Notes: a model not told the origin generated them from the sequence alone. Positions 52,694 through 63,625 are shown, counted from the stretch's first letter. The stretch: DNA of 64,000 bases from Arthrobacter sp. U41 (GCF_001750145.1 NZ_CP015732.1:3224001-3288000), one strand, 5' to 3'. Made by a program: numbers and translations.

Positions 52694-53983
52694 ATGATCA
52701 TGACGAAAAAGACTGGGGTGGCACCACGGCTCGCTGAGGTGCTAGCCATCGTTCTTGGCACGGAGGAGATCCCGCTGCGGCTGAAGGCCTGGGACGGTTC
52801 GGAGGCCGGTCCGGCCGGCGCTCCGGTCCTCGAGTTCCGCTCCCGGCGGGCCCTGCGCCGCATGCTGTGGTCTCCCGGGCAGCTCGGCCTTAGCCGCGCC
52901 TACGTTGCCGGGGACATTGATGCCCCTGGCGACGTCTTCGCCAGCTTTGCCGCCCTGAGTTCCGCCGGCAAGTTCGCCGAGCCTGGACCGTTCCAGCCAC
53001 CCACTGTCCGCGAAGTCGCGACCATCCTCAAGAACGCCGCCCTGTTGGGCGCCCTGGGTCCGAACCCGGCACCACCGCCGGAGGAAGCAAGAATCGTCCG
53101 CTCCGGCGGGCGACACACGCGGAAGCGTGACGCGGCGGCCATCTCCCACCACTACGACGTCGGCAACGACTTTTACGCCCTCGTCCTCGGCCCCTCCATG
53201 GTGTACTCCTGCGCGGTTTGGCAGGATGAAGGCACCGCACTGGAATCCGCGCAGGACGCCAAGATCGACCTGGTCTGCCGGAAGCTGGGACTGCAACCCG
53301 GCATGAGGGTGCTCGACGTCGGATGCGGCTGGGGGAGTTTCGCCCTGCACGCGGCCCAGAACTACGGAGTCGACGTCGTGGGCGTGACACTTTCGGGCGA
53401 ACAGGCGGCCCTGGCGGGGAAGCGGGTGGCGGACGCCGGCCTCACGGACCGGGTGTCAATCCGCGTCGAGGACTACCGCGACGTCGTCGACGGGCCGTTT
53501 GACGCCATCAGTTCCATCGGGATGTCCGAGCACGTGGGACGCGAGCAGATGCCCGGGTACGTCGCGAAGCTGCACGGGCTGCTCCGGCCCGGCGGGCGGC
53601 TGCTCAACCACGCCATTTCCTGGAACGCCGGACCCACCGCGCCGGATCCGGACTCCTTCATCCCGCGCTACGTGTTTCCGGACGGTGAGATGCTCGGTCT
53701 GGCGGAGATGGTGGCAGCGCTAGAGTCCGGCGGACTGGAGGTGCTCGACGTGGAGGCCCTGCGGCGGCACTATGCGCTGACCCTGCGGGCATGGGTGCGG
53801 AACCTCGAGGAACACTGGGGCGAGGCCGTGCAACTGGCCGGCGAAGGGCGTGCCCGTGTCTGGCGGCTCTACATGGCCGCCAGTGCCCTGGGCTTCGAGT
53901 CCGGTCTGACCGGCGTCAACCAGATCCTGGTGCAGCGGCCCGGCGGCACCGAACCGCCGCTTCGCCGGAGCGGCTGGGTCTGA
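52694..53983 (+). CDS. cfa: Cyclopropane-fatty-acyl-phospholipid synthase
   Basis: The ATG at 52694 (GGAGGAAAG about 4 nt upstream) starts 429 residues. The N-terminal lipid-binding part runs to about 150; the methyltransferase core has ISHHYDVGNDFYALVLGPSMVYSCAVW, the SAM-binding VLDVGCGWGSFALHAA and SIGMSEHVGREQMPGYV. It adds methylene from S-adenosylmethionine to unsaturated membrane lipids. In actinobacteria relatives can also methylate oleate to 10-methyl acids, so the exact product is uncertain. Confidence 0.9.
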   Translation: MIMTKKTGVAPRLAEVLAIVLGTEEIPLRLKAWDGSEAGPAGAPVLEFRSRRALRRMLWSPGQLGLSRAYVAGDIDAPGDVFASFAALSSAGKFAEPGPFQPPTVREVATILKNAALLGALGPNPAPPPEEARIVRSGGRHTRKRDAAAISHHYDVGNDFYALVLGPSMVYSCAVWQDEGTALESAQDAKIDLVCRKLGLQPGMRVLDVGCGWGSFALHAAQNYGVDVVGVTLSGEQAALAGKRVADAGLTDRVSIRVEDYRDVVDGPFDAISSIGMSEHVGREQMPGYVAKLHGLLRPGGRLLNHAISWNAGPTAPDPDSFIPRYVFPDGEMLGLAEMVAALESGGLEVLDVEALRRHYALTLRAWVRNLEEHWGEAVQLAGEGRARVWRLYMAASALGFESGLTGVNQILVQRPGGTEPPLRRSGWV

Positions 53984-53995
53984 GGCGCCGAGCGT

Positions 53996-54667
53996 TCAGC
54001 CGGGGATGTGTGAGGCGATGAAGGCCGCAGCCGGCGACGCCAGTGACGCCCCGACCTCCTCCGCGCCGAGCTTGGTGCCCCTGACCTCGAAGGTGTGGCC
54101 GCCGCCCTCGCGCCACTCGAGCCTGGCTGCCGGGCCGACACGTGCCACCACGGCCTCCAGCAGTTCCGGTGTGGCAAACGGGTCGCGCGTGCCCTGCAGA
54201 AAGAGCATCGGCAGCTTCAACCCATAGAGGTGCTCATCACGGATCTTCTCCGGCTTGCCGGGGGGATGGAGCGGGTAGCCAAGGTAGATGAGTCCGGCCG
54301 CGGGCATCCCCTCGGCAACAGCCATCGAGGCCATACGTCCGCCGAAGGATTTGCCGCCGGCCCAGAGCGGCTCACCGGCGGACCGGTCGGCGGCCGCAGC
54401 CATCGCCGCTCGCCAGGCCGTAATGGCTGCCGGAGGCCTGTCGGGGAACTTCCGTCCGGCCTCCCGGTAGGGGAAGTTGAAGCGGAGCGTGGCGATCCCC
54501 AATTCGTTCAGGGCGCGGGTAAATCCGGCCAGGAAGGGGTGGTCCATGCCGGCCCCGGCACCGTGGGCGACCACCAGCGTGGCAGCGGGTGTTGCCGGTC
54601 GGGCGTAGACGCCGGAAACGGCGGATTCGCCCACAGCGATGGTGACGGGCAACTCGGGGATGGTCAT
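53996..54667 (-). CDS. Alpha/beta hydrolase of the KANL3/Tex30-like family
   Basis: The 223-residue protein shows VVAHGAGAGMDHPF (oxyanion region), LRFNFPYREAGRKFPDRPP, the nucleophile elbow GGKSFGGRMAS, LQGTRDPFATPE (Asp) and GGGHTFEV (His), a full catalytic triad. This small hydrolase family has no known bacterial substrate. It is divergent from the pirin gene by 71 bp. Confidence 0.85.
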   Translation of the reverse strand: MTIPELPVTIAVGESAVSGVYARPATPAATLVVAHGAGAGMDHPFLAGFTRALNELGIATLRFNFPYREAGRKFPDRPPAAITAWRAAMAAAADRSAGEPLWAGGKSFGGRMASMAVAEGMPAAGLIYLGYPLHPPGKPEKIRDEHLYGLKLPMLFLQGTRDPFATPELLEAVVARVGPAARLEWREGGGHTFEVRGTKLGAEEVGASLASPAAAFIASHIPG

Positions 54668-54738
54668 TACTCCATCATGACGCCTGCAGAAGCCTTGGGG
54701 GACTGCGGTAACCGCGGTTGGATCGCTAGGCTGTCGTC

Positions 54739-55737
54739 ATGAGCAATACCGAGGTGGCCCCCCAGGAGATCCTTTGCGAAACAGACGCCAGCTGCGTGGG
54801 AGTGGAAATTCTCGTGCCACGGCAGGTCCCGCTGGGCGGGCCGCGGGCCATGGACGTGAGACGGACCCTCCCGCAGCGCCAGCGGAGCCTTATCGGCGCC
54901 TGGTGCTTCCTGGACCACTACGGCCCGGACCGGGTTGGTGAATCCGGAGGCATGCACGTTCCCCGCCACCCGCACACGGGTCTGCAGACAGTCAGCTGGC
55001 TCTTCACCGGCGAGGTAGAGCACCGAGACTCGGCAGGCTTCCACGCCGTAGTGCGGCCCGGCGAGGTCAACCTGATGACCGCCGGACGAGGCATCAGCCA
55101 CTCGGAATTTTCCACTCCCGGGACCGATGTCCTGCACGGCGCGCAGCTCTGGGTGGCGCTGCCGGACAGCGCGCGCCAGATGGAACCCACGTTTGAGCAC
55201 TACCAACCCGAACCGCTGGCCGGACCCGGCTGGACCATGCGGGTCTTTCTGGGATCAATCGCCGGTGCCACCTCGCCGGTCACCACCCACACGCCGCTGC
55301 TCGGCGCAGAGATCCTGCTGGAAGCGGGCGGCACGCTGAGCCTGGACACCGACGCGTCCTTCGAACATGGCCTGCTGGTGGATACCGGTGACCTCACCCT
55401 GGAGGGTCACCCGGTCGCCAGGGACCACCTCGCCTACCTGCCGGTTGGGCGCACCTCCCTTACCCTGGAGGCCGGCGCCGGACCGCTGCGCGTGCTGCTG
55501 ATCGGCGGTGAACCCCTGGGTGAGCAGATCGTGATGTGGTGGAATTTCGTGGGACGGAGCCACGAAGAAATCGTCACGTACCGGGCGCAATGGCAGTCGG
55601 AAATCGGCGTCGAAACCGTGCCCGTTGATGCCGGACCGGAAACCGCCGGTCGGCGGTTCGGGACGTTCCCTGCGGGGGAACCCCCGCCGCTGCCGGCGCC
55701 GGCGCTGCCCAATGCCCGGCTCCGCCCCCGTGACTGA
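54739..55737 (+). CDS. Pirin family protein
   Basis: The 332-residue product is a bicupin pirin. The first cupin carries the metal site HPHTGLQTVSWLFTGEVEHRDS and NLMTAGRGISHSEF. The second cupin (from about 190) and the IMWWNFVGRSHEEI block complete the fold. Pirins bind Fe; some act as quercetinases, others as regulators. The extension after residue 300 is Pro-rich. Confidence 0.9.
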   Translation: MSNTEVAPQEILCETDASCVGVEILVPRQVPLGGPRAMDVRRTLPQRQRSLIGAWCFLDHYGPDRVGESGGMHVPRHPHTGLQTVSWLFTGEVEHRDSAGFHAVVRPGEVNLMTAGRGISHSEFSTPGTDVLHGAQLWVALPDSARQMEPTFEHYQPEPLAGPGWTMRVFLGSIAGATSPVTTHTPLLGAEILLEAGGTLSLDTDASFEHGLLVDTGDLTLEGHPVARDHLAYLPVGRTSLTLEAGAGPLRVLLIGGEPLGEQIVMWWNFVGRSHEEIVTYRAQWQSEIGVETVPVDAGPETAGRRFGTFPAGEPPPLPAPALPNARLRPRD

Positions 55738-55803
55738 GGCCGGTCGCTGCGGCCGTTTACGCAGCCCGTCCATGTCGCACGCCCTACGAGAAGCGAGCAG
55801 CCG

Positions 55804-56148
55804 TTGGCCCCCATCAGCATCCGCAACAACCCCGACCGGCTGCGCTACGAGGTGCTCGACGGCGATCTGGCCATCGGGCAGGCGGCCTACGTGGACGATG
55901 GGGAGGGCCGCCGGATTTTCTACCACACGGTTATCGATGAGGACTACGGCGGCCAGGGCCTCGCCGGCCGGCTCGCGGCCCAGGCGCTCGACGAAACGGT
56001 CGCCGCCGGCTTGATGATTGTTCCGGTGTGCCCCTACATCAAGAACTACCTCGGGAAGCACACCCAGTACGCGGACAACATCCAAAAACCCACTCCGGCG
56101 CTCCTGACAGTCCTCAACAACGCGTTGGCCCGGCGCACGCGGCGCTGA
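55804..56148 (+). CDS. GNAT (YjdJ-type) N-acetyltransferase
   Basis: A TTG at 55804 gives 114 residues. The single small GNAT domain has YHTVIDEDYGGQGLAGRLAAQALDE for acetyl-CoA binding and VPVCPYIKNYLGKH near the end, as in YjdJ/GTLF-type proteins. The start is the only in-frame one near the conserved opening ISIRNNPDRLRYEV. The substrate is unknown. Confidence 0.82.
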   Translation: MAPISIRNNPDRLRYEVLDGDLAIGQAAYVDDGEGRRIFYHTVIDEDYGGQGLAGRLAAQALDETVAAGLMIVPVCPYIKNYLGKHTQYADNIQKPTPALLTVLNNALARRTRR

Positions 56149-56286
56149 GCCGGGCCCGGCTGCCGGGCCGGGACCGCAGCGGCCCCGGGCCGCCGTCGAA
56201 CCGCTGGTTTCCGGGGCTGGACAGGTGGAGAACGCGTCGTTCTCGAATTATGTGTTCCGGCACGACGCCAGGAGGGGCCCGGAGCC

Positions 56287-56538
56287 GAGGGAGACTTCCT
56301 GCTGTGCAGCTTCTGGCTCGTCGACAACCTGGCCGGTCAGGGCAGGATCGATGAGGCCTATGCGCTGCACGAGGCCCTCTGCGACCGCGCGAACCCGCTC
56401 GGGTTGCTGCCGGAACAAATCCATCCCGATACCGGCGAGTTCCTGGGCAACTTTCCGCAGGCGTTCAGCCACGTCGGTGTCCTCGCCAGCGGCTTGCGCT
56501 TGCTGAAAGCGAGCCGGCGGGCCGCCTCAGAAGGGTGA
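56287..56538 (+). pseudogene. C-terminal relic of a family 15 glycoside hydrolase
   Basis: An open stretch ending at a TGA (56536-56538) reads EGDFLLCSFWLVDNLAGQGRIDEA and TGEFLGNFPQAFSHVGVLASGLRL, the C-terminal end of GH15 glucoamylase/trehalase proteins. It lacks a start and about 500 N-terminal residues. It explains most of the gap 56149-56653; the rest is not recognised. Confidence 0.75.
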
Positions 56539-56653
56539 AGCCCGGGTCCGCCCGATGGCTGGAGCCCGGGCTTCCATCCGAGGAGGGCCGCGGTCAGCGG
56601 GTCCGGGCCGGCAATGTGCCGGCACGCGCCGCCGAAAGATGAAGCGTGCGCTT

Positions 56654-56956
56654 CTAGCTCATGCAGTCAGCGCAGTACGAATGGCCGGCCTTCTCGCGGG
56701 CGAGCTGCGAGCGGTGCCGGACCAGGAAGCATGAGTAGCAGGTGAACTCGTCTTCCTTCTGCGGAATGACGGTGACCGTCAGTTCCTCGCCGGACAGGTC
56801 GGCGCCCGGCAGTTCGACGCCCTCGGAGGTGTCAGCCTCGTCGAGCTCTCGGGTTACGCTGCGGGCGTCCGGCGCGTTCGCGGAGCGGAGGGCCTCCAGC
56901 GAGGCGTTGCGTGATTCCGCAACGTCGGATCGGACTTCGTCATAGTCGGTTGCCAC
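56654..56956 (-). CDS. DUF4193 zinc-ribbon-like protein, copy B
   Basis: A GTG at 56956 encodes 100 residues beginning MATDYDEVRSDVAESRNASLEALRSANAPDARSV, closely similar to the copy at 37486. The C-terminus has CYSC and CADC pairs. Both copies share length and GTG start, which points to paralogy within the family. Function unknown. Confidence 0.87.
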   Translation of the reverse strand: MATDYDEVRSDVAESRNASLEALRSANAPDARSVTRELDEADTSEGVELPGADLSGEELTVTVIPQKEDEFTCYSCFLVRHRSQLAREKAGHSYCADCMS

Positions 56957-57188
56957 CTGGTTAATTCTCGATTCCGTTGTTCTGGGTTTCCCGGGATTGA
57001 ACGGTACAGCATCCAGCCGTTAATTGGCTGGGTGTATAGGGATTGTCTGCAGTGACACTCACAACACCGGCGCGTGGGTGCCTCCGGCCTCCGCATCTGT
57101 TCGATGATCGTCGTCCGGATTTCACCTGCCGTTCACGACGCGACCCTAGGCTGGTTGTTCAGGCACCGTCCGCCAGAAGGGATCCGTC

Positions 57189-57455
57189 ATGGCCGATATC
57201 GCTGCAGTACTCGGAAGGCTCACGCCGGAGGAATTTGACGGCCTCCGGGCGATCGGCCCGGCAGGGCATCTGCCCAGACAGCTCACCGATGCCCTCGACC
57301 GCGCGGCCGGGGGTCCGGGCGCGGGCCGCGGCTACTACGTTCCCACCGGCAGTGTCAGCGCCACGGGTGGACCCCACTTCGTGTTGCGCAGTGACGTCTC
57401 CGGCTGGCTTTTCGGTTCCGTCTCCCAGGTGCCCCAGGCGCACGAGGACGCGTAG
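57189..57455 (+). CDS. Hypothetical protein
   Basis: The ATG at 57189 gives 88 residues (MADIAAVLGRLTPEEFDGLRAIGPAGHLPRQLTDALDRA then a Gly-rich turn and GPHFVLRSDVSGWLFGSV). No family is recognised. CAGAAGGGAT precedes the start, and a perfect terminator hairpin lies 25 bp after its stop, supporting a real transcript. Confidence 0.6.
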   Translation: MADIAAVLGRLTPEEFDGLRAIGPAGHLPRQLTDALDRAAGGPGAGRGYYVPTGSVSATGGPHFVLRSDVSGWLFGSVSQVPQAHEDA

Positions 57456-57480
57456 GAATCCGCCGGCTGCCTGGGCCGGA

Positions 57481-57518
57481 ACGACAGAAACCCCCTCCGA
57501 TGAGGGGGTTTCTGTCGT
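57481..57518. terminator. Perfect 17-bp hairpin terminator
   Basis: Arms 57481-57497 and 57502-57518 pair perfectly around a 4-nt loop, followed by TTT on the plus strand. The stem is GC-rich at the loop end. It ends the hypothetical gene and shields the following cstB promoter. Confidence 0.85.
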
Positions 57519-57540
57519 TTAAGCGGCAACTCCCCTGGAA

Positions 57541-59031
<1,491 letters not shown>

Positions 59032-59130
59032 CCGGGACCGGGTCCCCGGCGCTCCAAAGCAGGACGGCGGCCCTGCCCGGTTACGGGCGGGGCCGCCCGC
59101 TAAGTCATAACCACCAGATCGAAAGAAGAC

Positions 59131-59724
59131 ATGACCAACACTGTTGAATCCACTCCCCGCACCATCGACGCCGCCACCCTGAAGACGTGGCAGGACCGCC
59201 ATGACGAACTCATGGTGATCGACGTCCGGAGCGGCGCCGAGTTCGACTCCCTCCACATCAAGGGCTCCTACCATGTGCCGCTGGGGCTGCTCAGCGAGCA
59301 TGCCGTGGAATTCGCCGAAAAGCTGGGTACCCGTGTGGTCCTGGTGTGCCAGTCCGGCAACCGGGCCGAGCAGGCCCGCAAGCACCTTGACGCCGTCGGA
59401 CTCGCCGGCGCAAGCGTCCTCGCAGGCGGCGTCCCGGCTTATGCGTCCGCGGGCGGCACCGTCGTGCGGGGGAAGAACACCTGGGCGCTGGAGCGCCAGG
59501 TTCGCATGACCGCAGGCTCGATCGTTCTCGCCGGAGTCCTGGGCAGCAAGTTCATCTCGCCCAAGCTGGGACTCGTCGCCGGGGGGATCGGAGCAGGCCT
59601 CACCTTCTCCGCCGCGACCAACAGCTGCGCCATGGGCAAGATGCTTTCGGTGATGCCGTGGAACCGCTCCGCGAACGAACCCACTGCGCACCAGGCCCTG
59701 CAGAGCCTGAACGCCCAGGCCTGA
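59131..59724 (+). CDS. Rhodanese with C-terminal membrane hairpin, paralogue
   Basis: The 197-residue protein is a paralogue of the one at 10944: VIDVRSGAEFDSLHIKGSYHVP, active-site loop CQSGNRAEQ, then two hydrophobic helices (GSIVLAGVLGSKFIS, VAGGIGAGLTFSA) and NSCAMGKM. It is clearly diverged at the protein level, unlike the two cstB copies. GATCGAAAGAAG precedes the start. It probably takes sulfur from CstB products at the membrane. Confidence 0.88.
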   Translation: MTNTVESTPRTIDAATLKTWQDRHDELMVIDVRSGAEFDSLHIKGSYHVPLGLLSEHAVEFAEKLGTRVVLVCQSGNRAEQARKHLDAVGLAGASVLAGGVPAYASAGGTVVRGKNTWALERQVRMTAGSIVLAGVLGSKFISPKLGLVAGGIGAGLTFSAATNSCAMGKMLSVMPWNRSANEPTAHQALQSLNAQA

Positions 59725-59730
59725 TCCCTA

Positions 59731-59772
59731 CCGATGTCCTGACGCCCCAGACGAAGGGCGTCAGGACATCGG
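59731..59772. terminator. Perfect 17-bp hairpin terminator after the rhodanese
   Basis: Arms 59731-59747 and 59756-59772 pair perfectly around an 8-nt loop. It stands between the rhodanese and the convergent HtaA gene and could stop transcription from both sides. Confidence 0.8.
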
Positions 59773-59789
59773 CGTTTGCAGACTACGGC

Positions 59790-60293
59790 CTAGCCGGTGA
59801 CCCGGATAAAAAGCTGATCCATCGGCTGCCCGGCCGCATACTGGCCGTCGAAGAGCTCGGATCCTTCCGGGGAAATGACGACGTCGACATGTTCCCAGAC
59901 CAGCGACCCGCCGGCTTCAACCGGTGTCGAGGGGCTGAGGAAGCCGACGGTGGTGCGGTCCTGGCCGCCGCCGACGCCCGTGCTGATGGACAGGATGCCG
60001 CCGCCGCTTGTGAAGGTGACCCAGGGGTCCAGGAGCCGGACCAGCAGCATGCCGTGGTGGCCGGCGAGCCGGACGTCCCCGCGGAAGCGCAGCACACCGG
60101 TGCCGCGCGCGACGTCGTAGTCGGAAGATTCGGGGCTGAAGCAAAACAGGGACGTTTCAGCGACGGTCGCGCCGTCCGTCGCTGAAACGGACCCGTCGGG
60201 CAAGCCGGTGATGTAGTCGATGAAACTGCGCTTGATGCCCCAGCTCAGGCCCGGCGGAGGCAGCGGATCGGGTGAAGCGGACGCTGGGTTCAC
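59790..60293 (-). CDS. HtaA domain protein
   Basis: The 167-residue protein is one HtaA domain: LSWGIKRSFIDYITGLPDGSVSATDGA, GTGVLRFRGDVRLAGHHGMLLVRLLDPWV and GGGILSISTGV. HtaA domains in corynebacteria bind heme through a conserved Tyr and His, present here as Tyr27-like and HHG. Unlike HtaA it has no signal peptide or membrane anchor, so it is probably cytoplasmic. Function is inferred. Confidence 0.78.
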   Translation of the reverse strand: MNPASASPDPLPPPGLSWGIKRSFIDYITGLPDGSVSATDGATVAETSLFCFSPESSDYDVARGTGVLRFRGDVRLAGHHGMLLVRLLDPWVTFTSGGGILSISTGVGGGQDRTTVGFLSPSTPVEAGGSLVWEHVDVVISPEGSELFDGQYAAGQPMDQLFIRVTG

Positions 60294-60474
60294 GTAGGTT
60301 CTCCTGTGGCTGAAAGGCTGGTCCCTCTGAGCCTAGCGGCGGTTTGCCTGACGGTTGAACTGCCGCCCGGGTGGCTTGACATCCGGCGTAGTTCCCTGAG
60401 GGCGTAGGTAGCGCAGGACTACCGCTGCGGGGCCGGTGGTTGACTTAGATAAGTACCAGACCAGGAGGTGCGCT

Positions 60475-61455
60475 GTGGCCACTGCGACCAGCCGGGTCCC
60501 CGATCCCGAGGCGTACGAGGACCCCCTTGATTCCTATTCCGCAACGGTGATTCGCGTCGCGGCTGCCGTTACTCCCCATGTGGCGGCTCTGGAAGTGACC
60601 GGCACCGGCCGGAGCGGCCGGTTCCGCATGGGCGCCGGCTCTGCCGTCCTGTTCACCTCGGACGGGTACCTCCTCACCAACGCCCATGTGGTGGGCGCAG
60701 CCAAGGGCGGCAGTGCGGTGTACGCCGACGGGACCCGCACTGCCGTCGAAGTTGTCGGTTCCGACCCCCTTTCGGATCTGGCAGTCGTGCACGGCAAAGC
60801 CCCGACGGCGATGCCGGCTGAACTTGGGGATGCGGAGTCGCTCAAAGTCGGGCAGTTGGTCATTGCGGTAGGGAACCCCCTGGGACTGGCGGGCTCCGTG
60901 ACCGCCGGCGTGGTCAGCGGCCTGGGCCGTTCCATTCCGGTCTGGTCCGGACGCAATCGGCGCATCATCGAGGACGTTATCCAGACTGACGCGGCGCTGA
61001 ACCCGGGAAGTTCCGGCGGGGCTCTCGCGGACGCGCGGGGAAGGATCGTCGGCATCAATACGGCGGTTGCCGGGGCAGGGCTGGGCCTGGCCGTTCCGGT
61101 CAACGCCACATCGCGCCGGATCATTGCCGCGCTGCTCAAGGACGGACGCGTCCGGCGGGCCTATCTGGGGCTCGTCAACACCCCCATCCAGCTGCAGCCA
61201 AGCTACGTGGTCCGGACCGGACACCGCGAGGGGCTCCTGGTGGTTGAGGTCCTGGCCGACTCACCCGCGGCCCGGGCAGGACTTCGGGCCGGCGATGTGC
61301 TCCTCAGCGTGGGCGAAAAGGCCGTGTCCAATGCCGAGAGTCTGCAAAAGCTGCTGTTTGCCGAGGCAATTGGGGTGCCGTTGGAGTTAGCGGTGCTGCG
61401 CGAAGGAAAGGAAATTCGGGTACAGACCATTCCCGAGGAGATGACCGATAACTGA
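60475..61455 (+). CDS. HtrA/DegP-like serine protease without membrane anchor
   Basis: A GTG at 60475 after AGGAGG gives 326 residues. The trypsin-like domain has the triad His in LTNAHVVG, Asp in PLSDLAVVHG and Ser in NPGSSGG, with TDAALN before it. A PDZ domain (about 230-315; LVVEVLADSPAARAGLRAGDVLLSVGEKAV) follows. No signal peptide or transmembrane helix is present, unlike most actinobacterial HtrA proteins. It probably acts on misfolded proteins in the cytoplasm. Confidence 0.87.
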   Translation: MATATSRVPDPEAYEDPLDSYSATVIRVAAAVTPHVAALEVTGTGRSGRFRMGAGSAVLFTSDGYLLTNAHVVGAAKGGSAVYADGTRTAVEVVGSDPLSDLAVVHGKAPTAMPAELGDAESLKVGQLVIAVGNPLGLAGSVTAGVVSGLGRSIPVWSGRNRRIIEDVIQTDAALNPGSSGGALADARGRIVGINTAVAGAGLGLAVPVNATSRRIIAALLKDGRVRRAYLGLVNTPIQLQPSYVVRTGHREGLLVVEVLADSPAARAGLRAGDVLLSVGEKAVSNAESLQKLLFAEAIGVPLELAVLREGKEIRVQTIPEEMTDN

Positions 61456-61724
61456 CGGCTTTGTGCCGCGTCGAAACTTGCGGCAGGGGATACTTGCCTG
61501 CACGGTCGGAGTACTCAGAGTTTTTCCGGAGTGTACTTGGGTGCGCTCCCGGGTGTACTCGACTTTCCGCACGGTAAAGGAACGGGTAGCTTCATTGCTT
61601 GTTGCCCACTCTTTTGCGTGTCACGGTTTCCCTAGAAAGTCGGATGGAAGTGAGTCTCAGCACATTCCTATAATTCTTTCCGGCTCTCCGAAAAGCGGTT
61701 AAATATTAGGTGGGGAAATCGGAG

Positions 61725-62669
61725 ATGAACGTGGATAAGGTGGGCGGTTCCACGCCGGCAATTTCGGTCAGGCTATTCGGAACATTCGAGATCAGACGAA
61801 ATGGTGCAGTGCTAACTGCTGCGGACATGGGCGGCTGCAAGCCCCGGCACATTCTGGAAATTCTCTTGCTGAATCTGGGGACCCCGGTGTCCAAGACGCG
61901 CCTCGTGGAGATTCTCTGGGGACCCCATGCCAGCGACGGCGCCGTCGCCACGCTGGAGAGCTACGTCAGCGGCATTCGTAAAGCGATCCAGCCCGGAAAC
62001 ACAAAGCTGGGTCCGCTTCGCACCGCGAACAGCGGCTACGTCCTGGACCCGCATCTGGTGGAACTGGACCTGTCGGTGTTCCACCAACTGGTCCGTGCGG
62101 CCCGGCAGGCCCCGCCGGCCGAGGCCCACATGCTCTCCATGCAGGCCCTGGAACTTGCGGCCGAGCCGCTGCTGGGCTTTGAACTCGCGGCGGACTGGGC
62201 AGAGGAGGCGCGGACGCGGCATGCTGCGGACAAGGTCTCCGCCCAGGTTCTTGCCGCCGAGACCGCGGCCTTTCTCGACAAACCCGGACTGACCATTTCG
62301 CTGGCACAGTCCGCCATCCAGTCCGAGCCGTTGAACGAACGTGCGTGGACCATCCTGGTCGCGGGATACGAGCAGGCCAGCCTTCCGGTGGAGGGGCTGT
62401 CCGCGTATGAGCGCTGCCGCCGCTTGTTCGACCGCGACCTGGGCTGCGCCCCGGGGCCTGCCCTGCAGGCCGCCCACCTCAGGCTGCTGCGGCAGCGCGC
62501 CGAGGGAAACACCGAACTCTCGGAAGTCCTGGCGGCGCTGCTCTACCTGGGCGAACGGCTGCACGGCCCCAAGCCCACCCAGCTTGCCGCGGAGGAATCC
62601 CGGCGCCTGCAGGAGAACGCCGGCCGGGTCCTGGACTCTTTCCTGCAGCAGGCGCTGGCCGCCGTCTGA
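61725..62669 (+). CDS. SARP/BTAD-family transcriptional regulator
   Basis: The ATG at 61725 gives 314 residues. An OmpR-like winged helix (about 10-95: VRLFGTFEIRRNGAVLTAADMGGCKPRHILEILLLNLG, then ATLESYVSGIRKA) is followed by a bacterial transcriptional activation domain (about 105-250; LSAYERCRRLFDRDLGCAPGPALQ). There is no ATPase part, as in small SARPs. SARPs usually switch on secondary-metabolite or stress genes. The 270-bp region upstream holds no clear gene. Confidence 0.87.
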   Translation: MNVDKVGGSTPAISVRLFGTFEIRRNGAVLTAADMGGCKPRHILEILLLNLGTPVSKTRLVEILWGPHASDGAVATLESYVSGIRKAIQPGNTKLGPLRTANSGYVLDPHLVELDLSVFHQLVRAARQAPPAEAHMLSMQALELAAEPLLGFELAADWAEEARTRHAADKVSAQVLAAETAAFLDKPGLTISLAQSAIQSEPLNERAWTILVAGYEQASLPVEGLSAYERCRRLFDRDLGCAPGPALQAAHLRLLRQRAEGNTELSEVLAALLYLGERLHGPKPTQLAAEESRRLQENAGRVLDSFLQQALAAV

Positions 62670-62717
62670 CACCGGCGAAGGCGGCGACCGCTAAAGGCAG
62701 CGGCTGCCGCAGGGCAG

Positions 62718-63625
62718 TCACGCGGCCTTGACGAGGGGGAGCTCTGCCCAATGCGTCGTGTACCGGGGGACAACACGTCGCGTTTCATGCTCCAGTCCGG
62801 CCCGCCCCGGATACCAGCGTGGCCCAAGCCGATCGAACCCTTGACGCCGCCGTCGATGCGGGGGAGCAGAGCATGTGCCGCCCGCGCCAGGAGGACAGGG
62901 TCGGCGGTGGGCATCGGCAACGGAACGCACACCGGGGGATAAGAGCTGGCCTGCGGGTTGTAATACGACGTGGCGGCGAACGCCGTCAGGACCTTGGCCT
63001 GCAGCCCGTGCCGCGCGAGGCGTGCGCTGGCCTGCTGGGCGTAGACGCCGAGCATCTGACGAATACCGGCGCCGGTGGTTATCGGGGAGGCGAAGGAACG
63101 GCTGGAGATCAGCTGGTCCCGGCCGATTCGTTCCTCTTCGAGGGGGATGCAGGGTGTCCCCTGGAGTTCCAGGACAGTCCGCATCAGCACCACTGAGAAG
63201 CGGTCCCTGATCCTGACCGGGTCCGCCCGGGGGAGGTCCAGGATGGAGTGGATGCCCAGCCCGTTCAGCCGTTTGGTCAACCGCGTCGCTACACCCCAGA
63301 GCTCGATCACGGACTGGCCCGCCATGAGCCTCTCCCGCTGGCCGGCGGGGACGGTATCCCAGTGGCAGACGCCGTCGAACGCCGGACTGTGCTTCGCCCA
63401 CTTGTTGGCCAGTTTCGCTAGGGTCTCCGCGATGCCAACGCAGACGGGGGGCGCCGACGTTCCGGCGGACCGCCGTTTTCATGCTGTGGCCCAGCCGCAG
63501 CAGCTCCTCCGGGGTGCGAGCTTGAACCAGGGCTCGCCCAGGGCAATCCCGAGTGCCTTCGCCTCGGGGGAGCGGGTGACCGCGCAGCCGTCGATGTTGG
63601 AGAGGACCTTGCAGGCAGGGTTTGT
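62718..63625 (-). pseudogene. Decayed umuC/Y-family DNA polymerase gene
   Basis: Fragments in successive minus-strand frames reconstruct UmuC: VLSNIDGCAVTRSPEAKALGIALGEPWFKLA (about 63625-63530), then KLANKWAKHSPAFDGVCHWDTV, VIELWGVATRLTKRLNGLGIHSI, SVVLMRTVLELQGTPC and FAATSYYNPQASSYPPVCVPLPMPTADPVLL, ending RYTTHWAELPLVKAA. At least two frameshifts and an internal deletion break it, and the N-terminal active-site segment (DVNSFYASCE) is absent beyond 63625, where a recombinase gene begins. Confidence 0.82.
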
